Source: Sipunculus nudus
Taxonomy: Eukaryota > Annelida > Sipuncula > Golfingiida > Sipunculidae
Direction: 5' to 3'
NCBI GenBank assembly: GCA_026874595.1
Contig: CM049310.1
Span: 55,743,058 to 55,807,057, forward strand
Length of the DNA stretch: 64,000 bases
Positions within the stretch are counted from its first letter, which is position 1; each line of letters begins with the position of its first letter. The notes beneath the pieces are model-generated. The model made no database searches, was not told where the DNA came from, and worked only from the letters and a program-made list of their open reading frames with translations. Shown here one piece after another: positions 12,659 through 26,041 of this stretch. The position numbers and the translations under genes were made by a program.

Positions 12659-13485
12659 CACATGATAAAGAGCTATGTGAGATCTATACACATGCAAAAT
12701 TTTGGCCCAATCAGCACGGTTCTCAAGATATGAGCTTGGATGTCTGCAATGTAAAAGTGAATGTAGGTGGCGCCACCTGCCACAAAATCAAGAAAGCTAT
12801 CCAAGATTTATAAAGCTGCTAAATTTTTAGGCAGATAAGTCAAACCAGTGCAGAGATATGAGTGATTTTATCCCACGGCAGACAAACAGACGGACCCTGT
12901 GCAAAAATGGTTGCAGGTGGCGCCACCAGTTTTGCCTATGATAAAGAGCTATGTGAGATCTATACACATGCAAAATTTTGGCCCAATCGGTCAAACGGTT
13001 CCCAAGATATGAGCTTGGATGTCTGCAGAGTAAACGTGAATGTAGGTGGCACCACCTGTCAAAATCAAGAAAGCTGTCCAGGATATATACACATGCAAAG
13101 TCCAACCAATGCAGAGATATGAGTGATTTTATCCCAAGGCAGATGAACAGATGGACACTGTGCAAAAATGGTTGCAGGTGGTGCCACCATTTTTATGTAT
13201 GTTATAAAGCTATTCAAGGGCTACATTTGTACAAAATATTTTTCCTGATCAGTCAAACAGTTCCCGAGATATGTGGGTTAATGTGTCAAAACAGACGCAC
13301 AGATGGACACAGAGCGCAGAGGAAAGGTCAGAGGTCAAAACAAAATCGGGGTGCAGCATTTAACATGGGACCCGAACATAATCCCAGGTTTTGTAAAATT
13401 CCACCCAGCAGTTACGGAGGAGTTTTTCCGGACACCTATGCGGCGGCGTCCAGCTGAAAATATAGTATCAGCAAAACTCTTAATA
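12659..13485 (+). repeat. Dispersed GGTGGCGCCACC element, direct orientation
   Basis: Two to three diverged internal units contain AAAGAGCTATGTGAGATC, CACATGCAAAATTTTGGCCC, CCCAAGATATGAGC and GCAGAGATATGAGTGATTTT. GGTGGCGCCACC occurs exactly at 12,766-12,777 and 12,916-12,927, with variants near 13,048 and 13,176. It ends with GCGGCGGCG ... ATAGTATC near 13,440-13,470. The same sequence recurs in reverse complement at 36,360-37,867. Open frames here (12,862-13,457) are repeat artefacts. Confidence 0.9.
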
Positions 13486-14699
13486 CAATAAGCCACACAA
13501 TCTTGCCACATGTAAAGGTAAAATTCAAAGAAAAATCAAGCTAGAATATCTTCTACAAGTACATACTTTTCCAATCTAAATTAAGGCCAAATATCCAACA
13601 ACCTTTTCTGTAGAATTTATGTGATTTCTGGCTTACTCTGCATATAAATATAAATTATAAAATATTAATGAACTGTATGTAGGTTATTCCTGTTAAGAGA
13701 TTTTCTTATAACGCCTAAGACCTGTGACAGATTTATGCGTTTGTTGTCTACAAGATCTTAGTAATTACACACAGGACATCTGCCAATATAGACAAACAGA
13801 AAACCATGTGACCTAAGGTGGTATAGGTTGTGTATATATGGAAGATGATAGGTTACAAATTGCAATACCTTTACAAAACTCAGGTTCGTTGGAATTGCTT
13901 CAAGGTGTTTCAGCTAATGAATATTATAAGTGTCTGCCATGGTTTTTTTTACCCCCCCCCCATGTTATAAACATGGATATAAACAAAACAAACAGCCTGC
14001 GTGTCAAATATTGGAATAGGCTTTTAAAAGCTACATCCCTTACTGCACTGCTAAATAAAATCTTCAAACTGCAAATAGCCTCGAGAATTATGTCAAATTA
14101 TAAAACAATAAAAATGCCAGTATATAACACCAGCTATGACTGATAATTACTTTTCTCGTTCCAAAGGAAAAGCCACGTTCAGAGTTGATCATCAGAAACA
14201 GGGCTAATGCCATCAGCTGATCAGCGATCACACATTTCTAAATGTTTATAACCCATTGACTGAATAAATGGATTTCATCAGCTGCTCATGGATCTACTAA
14301 ATGTTAGTACCATCAGCTGTTTCGTGGCAGTGTTTTGATACGTAATATCTTGTATTATCGCTCATATCCACGCTTTAGCATATCAATGTTGTGTTTACCT
14401 AATTACTTATGCTGACGATCCATTATGCGAGTGTAGGTGCATGAGTTACCTCAATGGATGCATGAATACAGTTCGATATGCTCCTGGAAATACACCACAC
14501 TGGAATGCCGGCTCCTGTACACTAGTGCTTTCCAGGGGGATATCAGGATCACTCTCGTGAAATGAAGGAAATATAATACACAGAATAGAAACAAGTCCGT
14601 ATCAAACGGATTCTCCCCTAAATTTTGTATATAGTTAAAATAGTCTGCTTAACATAAACATTTTTAGATATATCTGTATACATCATTCTCGAGTATTAT
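13486..14699. other. Gene-free stretch upstream of KCNT exon 1
   Basis: No supported exon. It contains a C10 tract at 13,952-13,961. On the minus strand there are GT-type donor-like sites (for example the complement of GAGTTACCTC near 14,441-14,450) that could belong to an unseen FAM20B 5' UTR exon. That is a guess. Confidence 0.35.
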
Positions 14700-14845
14700 A
14701 ATGACAAGGTGTATCCTGTCACCCCCGCTTAATAATGCGCTCGCCCTAGGTAGCGGGAACGAGGTTGGGCACAAAATGTAAACAACTTGCGCTGAAACCA
14801 TACCTGACATGGAAGGGAGCATGTGCTATCGTGGCTGATACCAAG
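14700..14845 (+). promoter_or_regulatory. Candidate promoter / 5' UTR of KCNT, possibly shared with FAM20B
   Basis: CpG dinucleotides cluster here against an AT-rich background (CCCCCGC, TGCGCTCGCC, TAGCGGGAACGAGG). GCGGGAA at 14,753-14,759 resembles an E2F-type site. No TATA box is obvious. An in-frame TAG at 14,747-14,749 precedes the KCNT start. FAM20B lies in the opposite direction, so a bidirectional promoter is possible but unproven. Confidence 0.45.
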
Positions 14846-14949
14846 ATGACGGAATCCGACATCTACCCCCAGTCCGTGCCACCCCTTCCCCCACGGTACC
14901 GCTTTAGGGATTTAATATGGGGTGACCATGCCTTCGTCGAAGATGACAG
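14846..14949 (+). CDS. KCNT: KCNT/SLO2 sodium-activated potassium channel, first coding exon (partial gene)
   Basis: The exon encodes 34 codons plus two bases (phase 2). The translation contains PPLPPRYRFRDLIWGDHAF at residues 12-30 followed by VEDD. Human KCNT2 (Slick), as I recall it, begins with PPLPPRYRFRDLLLGD and then NDDR at the same spacing, and the Slack-A isoform of KCNT1 is similar. This cytoplasmic N-terminus precedes the six-transmembrane, RCK-domain channel that carries Na+-activated K+ current and sets neuronal firing adaptation. The start is the first ATG after an in-frame TAG at 14,747, with A at -3 (ACCAAGATGA). The exon stops exactly where the family protein reads DD-R: the last two bases AG would be completed to an arginine codon by an exon starting A or G (the VQVEF exon). 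The rest of the channel is not in the window. Confidence in the family is high; KCNT1 versus KCNT2 is not meaningful in an invertebrate. Confidence 0.87.
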
Positions 14950-14955
14950 GTTAGT
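14950..14955 (+). other. Splice donor of KCNT exon 1
   Basis: GATGACAG is followed by GTTAGT, a good donor, ending the exon in phase 2. Confidence 0.85.
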
Positions 14956-15395
14956 CCGATGTTGTTTTTCCAGTTCACTGAAACCGCCCTTCCTCCCATC
15001 AGGCTGCACCAGTGACTGCCTCAGTAAAGACTTCCAGCCAGCCTGCTTGCTCAGGAAATCAATTGAATGTGATAGGCCTAGTGCTTTTTGCACGCGGTTT
15101 ATATGCTCTGTGGTACTGTGGTTAAACGGATGCGACTCTGGGGATGTTGACTCCAAATACTTTTTTGTAGGCTACTCAATACTTAACTGTGTGGCTAAAT
15201 AGCAATTATACACCGGTACAAATGAACAAAATGCAAAGACATGGCCATTCACACATATCAAATAAAAATGCAATATATTACACAATAACTGAAAAGCAAC
15301 AAGGCGTGCGCAGCATTTAGTTGTCATATAAATATAGATCACTGCAACCTTATAACAACAAGTTCTTATCATTGTGTGTTCATATTTTTTATATC

Positions 15396-15400
<5 letters not shown>
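14956..15400. other. Start of KCNT intron 1
   Basis: The open frame 14,765-15,202 merely reads through the donor into intron; residues beyond VEDDR show no family similarity. Nothing else seen. Confidence 0.6.

Positions 15401-15401
<1 letters not shown>

Positions 15402-15434
<33 letters not shown>
15402..15434 (+). repeat. (TA)n microsatellite
   Basis: About 16 TA dinucleotides, slightly interrupted at the 3' end. Confidence 0.95.
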
Positions 15435-15439
<5 letters not shown>

Positions 15440-15440
<1 letters not shown>

Positions 15441-16964
15441 TTCATGAAGCAATTATATAATGTAGTATGACAATTTTTAATTTATGTCTTATTAATCTAT
15501 TATTTAGATAATTTTTTTTCTACCCATAATTATTTCCAATACCTACATTAATGATGTTAAGTATAACTTCATGAAACTTAAAAGTTTTTTCACAGTCCCT
15601 GTACATCAGTGTATATAGGTTCCTTTGAGTACATAAATACATGCTAAGCCCCATGTTTACAATGACCCAATGACAGGAGGTTGAACTTAGTAAAAATGAG
15701 GGTCCATAACCACATAACCTAGTACTATGAACATAGCAACATTATTGCAAATATGTTATATCCTACACTAATGAAAAAAAAACAAATTATTACACATCTT
15801 AATATACTCAGATAATGACAAAAATTTTTTATACATAAATTGCACACAACACATGAAATATTTTCTGAAAGATCATGTAGCTTTTAATTTTGGAAAATTT
15901 CATGGGCTGCTGTGCACAGGTATACTGGCAGTTGCAGAGTGTATATGGAACCTATTGATTTCAAGAGACAGGTGAGATATGTGATCACATTACATTATAT
16001 ATATTGTACACAAGTTTTATTTAACATCATATTGCACAGAGCATTAATTTACAAGTCTGGCTTTCAACAGTTTGATCTACTAGCTTCCTGTATCTGTTGT
16101 CAGAAATATAATATTAGGAAGACATGAATTTATGTTATATGCATTCTATTAAAACATGATGGCACTGTCTCCAAGGACATTTCTCTGGTAACATGGCAAT
16201 CTCATATAATACACAGGACCCATCCAACCAGGTCAAGTGCTTGGTCATTAAATGCCAGTCCAGTCTAGCAAGGTCATGCAGCTGCCCATTGAACCTAAGA
16301 TTGCTTCAGCAAAGAAATCTTCATTAACACATACAGTCACTGTTCTTTCATTCTATTTAACAAAGGTTACCCTTAGTGCCACTTTCATTCAAATTTTAAA
16401 CTATCAGTCCTCATTGAAAAATGGTTATAGGATTTGTAGCAATGATGAAAATCAGGGAAATATCCCATTTTTCAGTAAGAGAAAACAGGTAAATGTGAGG
16501 CCTGAAGTATTGCAATTTTGAAAAAAATCTGTGAAATTGATTGATCCAAAAGAGAAAATGGAGAATTTGTCGTATTTTATGTGATGTCCAACAGGGTATT
16601 CACTACCCATTAGATGATTGGTTATGATAGATTTAAATGTAACAAAATTCATCCTTATCTCTAAGAGGATGATATATACTTAATCTCAAAGAACTAAAGG
16701 CCTTGTAGACAGGTCAAAATGAAAACTGGTTGGAATAATTATATTTTTAATTTTGGAAATTTATTTGGGAAAAATCAGGCAATTTTAGTTACATAAAATG
16801 CATGTAACCTCATAAAAAACTTGAAGAGGTCTGGCTTAACACATTGAATGGTTTAGCATTGAGGTTCAAATAGTCTTAATAATGTGGCTTACCTATGGTA
16901 CAGGTTCTTGGTGTTCAAGAAAGATCAACCAAACCACTAAAGTTATTGTGCTCTATACAAGAAA
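15440..16964. other. KCNT intron 1, no gene seen
   Basis: AT-rich. Short open frames (15,912-16,127; 16,252-16,521) lack start context, splice support and motifs. Confidence 0.5.
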
Positions 16965-17378
16965 GACATTAGGAGGTAATCCTTTGAGGTTAAGTTGGTG
17001 GGCACAAAATGGATATATAATCTGTACCTTGGTCAGGTGACTGTAATCTATTTCAAAAGGATATGGTAAAGGCTACAGGGTTGGTATTCTAAAGGTCCAG
17101 ATTATAAGAGGTAATGCTTTGAGGTAAAGTTTGAGGGCACATAATGGATATTTAATCTATACCTTGGTCAGGTGACTGTAATCTTTTTCAAAAGAGAATG
17201 GTAAAAGCTACAGGGTTGGTATTCTAAAGGTTCAGATTATAGGAGGTAATTCTTGAGGTTAAGTTGGTGGGCACATAATGGATATATAATCTATACCTTG
17301 ATCAGGTGACTGTAATCTATTTCAAAAGGGTATGGTAAAAGAAGCAGGGTTTGTATTCTAAAGGTTCAGATTACAGTG
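16965..17378 (+). repeat. 135-bp tandem repeat, three units
   Basis: The landmark GGAGGTAAT or AGAGGTAAT starts near 16,971, 17,105 and 17,241 (spacing 134 and 136). Each unit contains GGGCACA(A/T)AATGGATAT, CTTGGTCAGGTGACTGTAAT and ACAGGGTTGGTATTCTAAAG with a few substitutions and one 2-base deletion in the third. Confidence 0.93.
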
Positions 17379-18660
17379 GGCATTCTGAAACAGTCTTTCT
17401 ATCATCACATTGTTTTTAATCAATCAGAGCCTACCTTGTCTTAGTGGTAGGGAAAGGAATAAACTCTATGCTGAAGTTATTTTCTTATGTGGTTTGCATA
17501 GGATGTACAATGTTCCACATCTGACAAATGACAGTATATCCTTATTCTTTACCACAAACTTGGCAAGTAAATGGGAAGAAATTGTTTTCTGTTAACATTT
17601 CATAGAAAGTTCCCTGGACAAGAAGGCCATAATTTTTTTCCTGTGGCCAGATCAGTCCCATGCTGTTCACAGCTTATGAAATCTGAAGCAGCCTATTTAA
17701 GCAATATGCTTGGTGACTTATCATTTCACTTCTAGAGTACCATTAGTAAAGCAGACTTAATATTTTCAATCTGTATGGCAATGGAAAATTACAACATAAA
17801 TGTTAATAGATTCTATCAAGACATTTCAAAGCAAATTAGAGTTGAAATCTGTTGCATTTTTGTATGGTTTATCAGGTCAATTGAGTATTTCTTCCAATAT
17901 TATTAAATTTTACCAGGTATTTTAAAATAATTTACAGACTCTTGTTAACTCATCTGACCATCAGTAATGCCTTGGTTGTGCAGTGTCCAGGATTCATCTG
18001 TCAAGTGTTCATCCACAATCGTTCAAAATTCATCTTCTCGTTTATTTCTTGACCTATTCTATTTTTTTGAGTATTATCTGATATGGCTAGGTGTTGGCTT
18101 TTAAACTTTTACAAAGAATTTTTTAAATTCACTTTTCATGAAAATTTTAAAATCTCAAATAAAATGCTTCACCTCTGTTGTTGGACTTATTTTTATTTTG
18201 CTTGTTTTATCAGATTGGACTAGGTGTGGCCTTATTAACTTTTTAAAGGAATTTTGAAATTCATTAACCATTCAAACTTATGTAAATTTCTCAAGATGAA
18301 AAAAGGTCCATCGTTCCATTGTTTCTTGACTGATTATGGTTCTGTTTGTTTAATCTGACAGGGCTAAGTGCAATCTTCTAAATTCTACACAGGATATAAC
18401 ATTTTCCCTGATGAAAAGTTGAATGCACCCTGTTAAAATTTCATGATTTTATGTTTGCTCTCTTTGCTGTAGTGGGCACTATGTCATTAAAATTCTGGTC
18501 ATAAAGATATGAATATTTATTATTAATATAATGCCAGTATTACAAAACACATGGATATCAACATATAATCCTTTCAGTATTAAGTCTAATATTATCAGTA
18601 ATCAAATGCCAAACCACTTTCAATCATCAATATTCATAAATCTTCCACTAGCCAGCCCAA
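17379..18660. other. KCNT intron 1, no gene seen
   Basis: No exon or RNA gene recognised. At 18,040-18,400 loosely similar phrases recur (for example TTCATGAAAATTTTAAAATC and AAATTCATTAACCATTCA), perhaps old duplications. Confidence 0.45.

Positions 18661-18663
<3 letters not shown>

Positions 18664-18729
<66 letters not shown>
18664..18729 (+). repeat. Long (TA)n microsatellite
   Basis: About 33 uninterrupted TA units. It creates artefactual IYIYIY open frames on both strands. Confidence 0.97.
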
Positions 18730-18737
<8 letters not shown>

Positions 18738-20740
18738 TCTAGTACTAGGGGCATGGTACTTGGTATTAATATCCCATGCTTTCCTGGACTAGTGATAGAT
18801 TTATCAATTACTGAGGCAGACCAAGTGAGGCATATCACGTAAGAGTGTCAGCCATCATTCCTGGAACCTTGTCTGGTCAATACCTGTGGGTTCCGTTTGA
18901 TGGTTGTTAGAAGAATAATGGCTTTCAAGTTATTATCGAAGAAAATGCTGTTGCCGGGATATACTAATCTGTAAGATGCAGCTTCAGGCAAAATGTTATG
19001 ATAGCCAAAGGTGCTTTTATTACCTAAGAACTAAAGTTTAAATGGAATTATTAACTTTTTTGTATGTGCAGGAATCCCAACTTTTTAATTGCAGAAGATA
19101 AAAGGCCTGTGTTTCACAACTGATTACAAAAATTTACAAATCACGAATCAATAAGACACCTTTTTAATTATCAATTAAAAAATAAATCATTAAGAATGCC
19201 TGACCTGAGATTTAAGATTGTCTTTATTTCACTTCTACTAATTGTAATCTTGTGGAAAAACTGAAACTATGCACAAAACTTTAAGTAAATTGGTAATGTT
19301 TTGAACACCTATGAAACAGAAAAATATTAAATGTCCATTTATTTCTGTGTTTATTATTTCTACCATGTTATTTCTGTAGTATGAGTTATTATATAAATAT
19401 GAGATTTTGGTATGATTCAGAGCAGGCAATACACACCTGTTATTCCATGACATTCAGAATCTGAATGAGAGTGGGAGTTATTTGTATTATACAATATTAG
19501 CATACTCTGGCGAGAAGGCCATTACCATAAGTGTCTTTGACTTTACACCATTGTATACCTGGCTTTATATCCTTTGTATTGATCCACAGGTCGATGGTGA
19601 TTAGTATGAGTAAACAGAATTTGTAAGGGCATCGATAAACCATCAGCTCTCAGCAGGACTTCAAACATAATTTGTGTGAATGGATAAAGCTAATACATCA
19701 AGGTTATCATATATTGGACCATGACTTTTAGCTCCCTGTCCTCATCAAAATAATATTGAGTTATATATTTGGTATATACTATATACGGTAGCTGATTGAT
19801 GTAGACTAGCTGTGATGAACGTGTGAATGTAATTCATGGAAAATGTTATTTTTTTCACATTTTTGCAAAGTCCACATTACTTTTGTGAAACCTCAGAAGT
19901 TATGAAGGTCTTATTGACCTTTACAGAGTGAGGTTTTATATAAATTGTGTAATTAATTTCTTCAGAATATTCCTAAATTTCAAGGTTTCCTTTTACAAGG
20001 GTAGAAATATTCTAAAAGTAAAAGTGGTTAATTTAACATTAGAGGAAATATGCTAGAAAGACATGTTAAAATTGCATGAAGAAACAAGATTGAACTTTTT
20101 GTGCTTTGTGTTGGTATAGAATGTGTGTAGATCTACCTTAATATAAAAAAGATATTTGGTGTCAAACAAAGTGTGATTTTGTAAAAGTTGTTAAGCAATA
20201 TACAAAAGACATCTCATTCTAATCATACAGTTACTTTCATCCTCATCTAGTAGACAGTGCCACCTACAGGCCATGAAGCATATGATTCATATCCTTAGCC
20301 AAAAATATAAAAAAAAATACAAATGACTTTAATTTACATTAATGGTCAGAAAAGTATACATCCTGTTGAACAGGGATAGATTACACAGATGAGAACACAT
20401 TTGATGAATTAACCTGTTAAAAAATTGTCACATCTGTAAATACGAAAATACCACCCAAAGATTAGAGGAATCGATTGAGCAGAATTTCTTCCTGAATTTA
20501 TGGTACATACACTAAAATAATCATTGGTGACCTTTCCAAACAGTTAAATAATTAAGAGACCCAATATTTCAAAAAGAGCATTGTCTGGCTTAGGCCACAA
20601 CAAATTATATGCTTTGAATAAGATGTAATTATTTGGTCTTCCATGTTTCACATTTTCTCAGCATATACAAAAATTTGCTCCAGTTTTATGATAAATACAA
20701 GTACTGAGGTATTTTGATTTTTATAGGTTCTTGTGCAATC
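18730..20740. other. KCNT intron 1, no gene seen
   Basis: AT-rich, no supported feature. The minus-strand frame 19,238-19,453 has no recognisable motif. Confidence 0.45.
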
Positions 20741-20744
20741 AAAA

Positions 20745-20840
20745 ATGAAACCCTCCCAAAACTTTCAAAATGAAGAAATCGCAAAACTTTCAGATTTGAG
20801 AACGTGAAGCCAACCAGATTATATACTGCTTACACGTAGT
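20745..20840 (+). repeat. Dispersed repeat copy sharing AATCGCAAAA ... GAAGCCAACCA
   Basis: Contains ATGAAACCCTCCCAAAACTT, GAAATCGCAAAACTTT and GTGAAGCCAACCA. The same ordered phrases occur at 25,095-25,185 (GGTACCCTTGCAAAACACT, GAAATCGCAAAATTTT, ATGAAGCCAACCA). This is an old interspersed family, unnamed by me. Confidence 0.6.
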
Positions 20841-22095
20841 GGTCGTACAGTTTGTTGTACAGCCTTATGTTATATACATGTGTCAGGGAAGGGGAAGGGC
20901 AGGATTACGAGTCAGGGTCAATAGTGCTGACCATCACAATATAACACAGGTCATTTGTGTGTTTGGTCTAATAGGGCAAGTGAGTTCATGGTGACATAAA
21001 ATGAAAATCAATAACTCGGTATGATGTGGACCGGTGCACTGGCAAGCCTGAACTGATTGTGTACCATTTATGTGTGTATATGTTTACAAAGCAATTACCT
21101 GCACAGGTGATATAAAATAGCCTCATTGTGTTGCCATAATGCTCATTTCATGTGCAATAAATTCACTTGTACCTCATGGAGCACATGTGGGAATAGTTGT
21201 CAGCACCTTTCCACTGTGGCTGACTATGGGGATTTCGTGAAAACCCTGAGGACTCATTCCCAATGAAATGGTTATCATGTTGTTGTCATCATTAATATAT
21301 ATCCTTTTTATTTCTGAATTGTTCATTTTACCAAAAAGAAATGTAATCATTTGATGAATATGTCATTTATTGAAGAATATAAAATGACAGCACAAAAAGT
21401 GCCAACAAGACCTTAAAATTAAGGCCAATTTATTACCATGTACCATAAAAGTTCATCTGCATCAGAATATATGCATATGTCCCTTGGGTCGTCAAGTGCC
21501 TATGCAATTTTGAGATAAGAACTTTATTCAATGGCACTATTGCTTGTAAAGCAGTAATACAAAATCTGGACAGGAGGCTGCAATTACTGGACCATACTCC
21601 CTCAAGTTCCTGCAAAAAAAGTTTAAATGTGAAATGAAGCAGAGACAATATGAATTCTGGATGTCATGGAAGAGGCTTGGAATTTCTTTTAAAATTGCCC
21701 AAATTGTTTCCCCTTTTCACCATAACAAGAAAACAAACAGCACATGCTACCATATATTTAAAGAATTTATTTTGTCTGTATATACACAATTTATAAATAT
21801 GATCATGAAAGATCTGTTATATATTTCAAAAATGAACTTCTGGAAGTTTATGTACCCTGAATGAATAGCTTTTATGACTTCATCTGTGTCCTAGTTCCAT
21901 AAACCATCCTTCCACAAGTTTGACTTTATATCTGTTCATTCTTAGGAAAGGACAAACAAACTAAGGTACAAACTTGTGAGAACTAGTCTTCTCAAGGAAA
22001 AGAGAGAAAAACATGAAAATAGAGAAAAAGAATATGATATGGTAGAGTTCATTTATAAAGAACAAATATGATATACAGTTCTATTTGCATGAAAT
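20841..22095. other. KCNT intron 1, no gene seen
   Basis: No exon, tRNA or clear repeat. The minus frame 21,433-21,648 and plus frame 21,634-21,864 are unsupported. Confidence 0.45.
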
Positions 22096-22099
22096 GTAG

Positions 22100-22440
22100 G
22101 TTAATAGTCTGATATCATTAATGATGTCAGTCTCCTTACATTTTGTCTTCCTAGTATTTCAGGCCTGTTCATTCTTGTAACTTCAATTAGCTCCCTCAGG
22201 AGCATACAAACCAATCAACCAAATTAGGTGGTAGAAGGTTATTTGTCCTACATTTGTCTGCCGCCTATGATTGGTACCCATTCACTCCAGGGTGGAGAGA
22301 GCATTCCCTTGTGGTAAAGACTTTCACCAGGAGTCTTAATTTTATTATGGAAGGTAGTCAGAGCGGGGACATGAACCCCCAAAATTTCAGTTACAAGTCC
22401 CAAAACCTTAACCATGACACCAGCTAGCTCACTTCACTCT
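22100..22440 (-). repeat. tRNA-derived SINE copy, diverged
   Basis: The plus strand shows GGTACCCATTCACTCCAGGG, CCTTGTGGTAAAGAC, ATGAACCCCCAAAATTTC and ACCTTAACCATGACACC, the reverse complement of a degenerate tRNA head. The upstream part (22,100-22,260) matches 7160-7340. Same family as 7160-7470 and related to 12,345-12,658. Confidence 0.7.
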
Positions 22441-25090
22441 TAGTTGGAAAAAGTTTTTTTTTCTCTCAAAAAACCCTAAAATATATTTAGTATTGTTTTT
22501 TGATAAAGATCATTTTATCTGTCAAAGAAGTACATCATTATTTTGTTATTTACTAAATATCTAGTAATGCATAAATGAACAGGTATATACCGTAGGTGTT
22601 TTTCACATGCCTGCGGCAAAGTATGGCCAAAAACATGATTAAAAGTGGGTCAAAATGTGCTATGGCAGAAAACACTTGTCTGAACAATATAAAAATGAAA
22701 ATATGCATGCATTTTTTTGGTAAATTTTCAATAGGTGTAGGTCATAGAGCATTACCTACACTGATTGTGACCTTTGTTTAATTGGTCGGCCATAAAGTAA
22801 AGTTTACACAAAAATAAGATTTCTCTGGAATAAGTTTGAAATTTGACGTGTCAATTAATCCTGAATTAATTGTTTATAATTTGCTTGACAACAGTTTGAG
22901 TTCAACAGTTTCATATATTGCAACAAATTGTGTATGTACAAAATGATCTGCCTCAATTATTTCTAAGTGGTCAATTTTGTCCTGGAGCCATGATCCAATT
23001 GACAAGGTCTAGGGCTATTGTGGCATCAGTTATGCCAGCTGCCTTTCATGGTTTCTCATGTAAGAAAACAGGTTGAGATCTAATTCATCAAAGTTTTGTT
23101 GATCTGTGATATTCCTGACTAATTTGGCCTATGGTCTTGAATAATAGTATCCTAGTTTTATGTGGAAAGCTTTGTGTGTTCAAAGAGAAGTTATTTCAAG
23201 TCATGCATGTTTTATCAATACCAATAACATTCCACAGATGTGTCAGAATTCCATTGTATTATCTGATCCATTAAGCTAATTGCTTTTATTGCTTTATGCT
23301 GGCTGAATTAGTTATATTTTCTTGATGAATGGTGTTGGTATATTTCTAATTTCAAAGTCTAGTGAAAAATTTAGCACTTTTATGGGTATTGATATAAGAA
23401 CTGATTTTTTTTAATTGTGCAGATTTGAATATATAGTTCATGCAGTTAATGATTAGATATAGTGGTTAGTCATGAATAAAAAAATATTAGGATGGTAAAA
23501 TTATATGAGTGAGGAGCAATGAGGGATAAATTGCTATATATCCTTATTGTTCAAGCAAACAAATATTTATTCTGAGTACAATAATTAATGATGATTATGA
23601 TAATTATAAAAAAAAATGGCAGAAATATTTTCAATTTGAGTTAAGTGATTAATTGAAAAGAAAATTACTGTCAGGATGTATAATTATACAAAGAAAGGTA
23701 AATAATACACCTTTAAAATGGTATGATTAATTGTTGGTTGCCATTTATTTGGAGTTTTTTAAACCAGCTCAGTTATTAAATGATTCTTTATCACAGTTGA
23801 TAATTCTTTCTTAAAGAATGGTACATATATATAGTCTAAAAATTATGAAAATCAAATTTGGCCAGTGGACCAAAGCCATTAAACTTTATCTTGTAACATA
23901 TTTCATTAAAAAAGAGTCTGAAACTTTAAATAGTATGTGAAAATTTAATTTAATTTTCATTCAAGTTAAAATACTGATAACAAAGTGCAGTAAGTGACAA
24001 AATGCTGAATTTCATGACTTTGTACACAAAATCTTCCCGAGGGGTGCCTAGATTCCTGAAGAATGTTGACTATGATATCAATGAGTAAACACTTTCAAAA
24101 ACAATTAGTGAATAATTTTTAAAATATTTACTGCACCAAGGCTTTTGCATGTGAGTTAAATGTCATGTGGTTCAGATTATTTTATATCTGAATTTTTAAG
24201 GAGTGATTTTTTTTTTAACATTATCATTTTAAATCACCCATTAATTACCATATATTCCTGGCAACACATTGATACTTTTGTCTCAAATTGTAACTGAGAT
24301 ACCAGAAATAGGTGCACGTACAAACAGTATATGACACATGGTCTAAAATCCCCGAAAGCTGTTTCCATGAGGATGTCTTCAAATGTAAAAATATTCTTTG
24401 AAGTATTTGTAATGTTTGTGTTGTTAGTCCCAGTTGTTATAAGCTCATATAATTTTCAACAGAAACCCAAGTAAAAATGATAACCTCTGGCAATTGGACT
24501 ATGGTATTCAAAGAAAACTGCCCAGACTAATTTTGATGATGGAAGCTGTCTGGAGAGTTGAGCAGAACCTCTTTTGTTGCTATAGTGATTGTTTTTATTG
24601 TCTGCTTTTTCAGTAGGTGATTACTTTGACAGAAATACTTTATGTTTTTTATGTAACTGCAGTTTGCCATATCTTCATGTAGTTATCTCGGCTGAGGATT
24701 GAGTTGCAGAGAAATAGGAAAGAGGATCATTTTCTGACCCCCCACCTTCATTCTTCCCAGTAATAAAGTGTGGTTGTCTTTTTGTTTGCAAGGGTTTTAA
24801 ATTTGTGTTATTCCAAAGGGGAATTATCGCAAAACTGAAACTTTATGAATAAGATGTCCCATCGTGGCACATCAGACAAAAGTTTAAAGATTAATATATA
24901 TAGATAAATAGATTGATATTAAATATAAATTATAATTGGTCTTGTTTGTTCAAAGATTGTTATTGTAAATTATGTCAACTTTTTCAATAATCTCTTTGGT
25001 TCCAAACCAATTATTAAGATTTTGCACACATTATTTGATATGATTAGTCTGCATAATAATTTTTTACTTTGTGAAGGTTTTTAATATAGT
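22441..25090. other. KCNT intron 1, no gene seen
   Basis: AT-rich throughout, with long A and T runs and no CpG cluster or exon-like segment. Nothing supported. Confidence 0.45.
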
Positions 25091-25094
25091 AAGA

Positions 25095-25185
25095 TCATGA
25101 AAATGGTACCCTTGCAAAACACTGAAAAGTGGAAATCGCAAAATTTTAACCCACCAATATGAAGCCAACCACACTATTTGTAACA
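25095..25185 (+). repeat. Second copy of the AATCGCAAAA ... GAAGCCAACCA repeat
   Basis: Matches the 20,745-20,840 copy in order and spacing of its three phrases, with substitutions. Confidence 0.6.
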
Positions 25186-25810
25186 TTTCTTCTGAGGCTT
25201 CATTTCATCTTTGACATCAGTGATACTCACATCAATGAATACATAAAAGGAACAGAAATGTAAGAGGCAAGAAAATTTAAATGTTGGTAAATATTGAATT
25301 TTCAAATCAAATTTAAATCATGACTTAAGATTTTATATAAATAGAAAGTTTAAAATACTTCAGAAAAGGCTGTATGTCAGGGATATATTGAAGGCATATT
25401 GTGGGTGAGGTATAGTGCCTTTTTTGGTCGCTCAAGTTCTACATCTTTCTGAACTGATCTTGACTTCTTGAGTCTTGTTCAGTCTGTGCGGCAGGTGACA
25501 CGTAATCAAGGTGCAGTCTTGGGCTAATTGATTCTTTCCTTGAGTGGTAATAATCATCGACAGAAGTCCCCGATTAGTCTCTCCGTCTGCTTAGCTGAGA
25601 CTGATCTCCAGAAGAAAGAGGATTTTTAATATGGCCACTAATTAAAGGAAGTCACACTCCTACACATGTCATTTTGTTTTCCATATTACCTCTGCCAACC
25701 AGGGCTTGGCATTTGGCATTATTTTTGAAAGCACTGGCCCAATAGGACAAGTAAAATCTAGCTTTTCCTTGTCCTACATGATTTTTTACTAATCCTTCAA
25801 AAATCAGATA
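25186..25810. other. KCNT intron 1, no gene seen
   Basis: Mixed composition with modest GC content at 25,430-25,640. No splice-flanked open frame recognised. Confidence 0.4.
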
Positions 25811-26041
25811 TCACAAACACAAAAAGTGGGTTCCACATGATTATTTTCAAACAATAAACATGTTCAGATGTTTATGTGTTAATAATATCACAAACACAAA
25901 AAGTGGGTTCCACATGATTATTTTCAAACAGTAAACATGTTCAGATGTTTATGTGTTAATAATATCACAAACACAAAAAGTGGATTCAACATGATTATTT
26001 TGAAACAATAAACATGTTCAGATCCTTATGTGTTAGTAATA
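25811..26041 (+). repeat. 77-bp tandem repeat, three units
   Basis: TCACAAACACAAAAAGTGG begins units at 25,811, 25,888 and 25,965, exactly 77 bp apart. Units run through CACATGATTATTTT, AAACATGTTCAGAT and TTATGTGTTAATAAT. Units 1 and 2 are nearly identical; unit 3 has several substitutions. Confidence 0.96.
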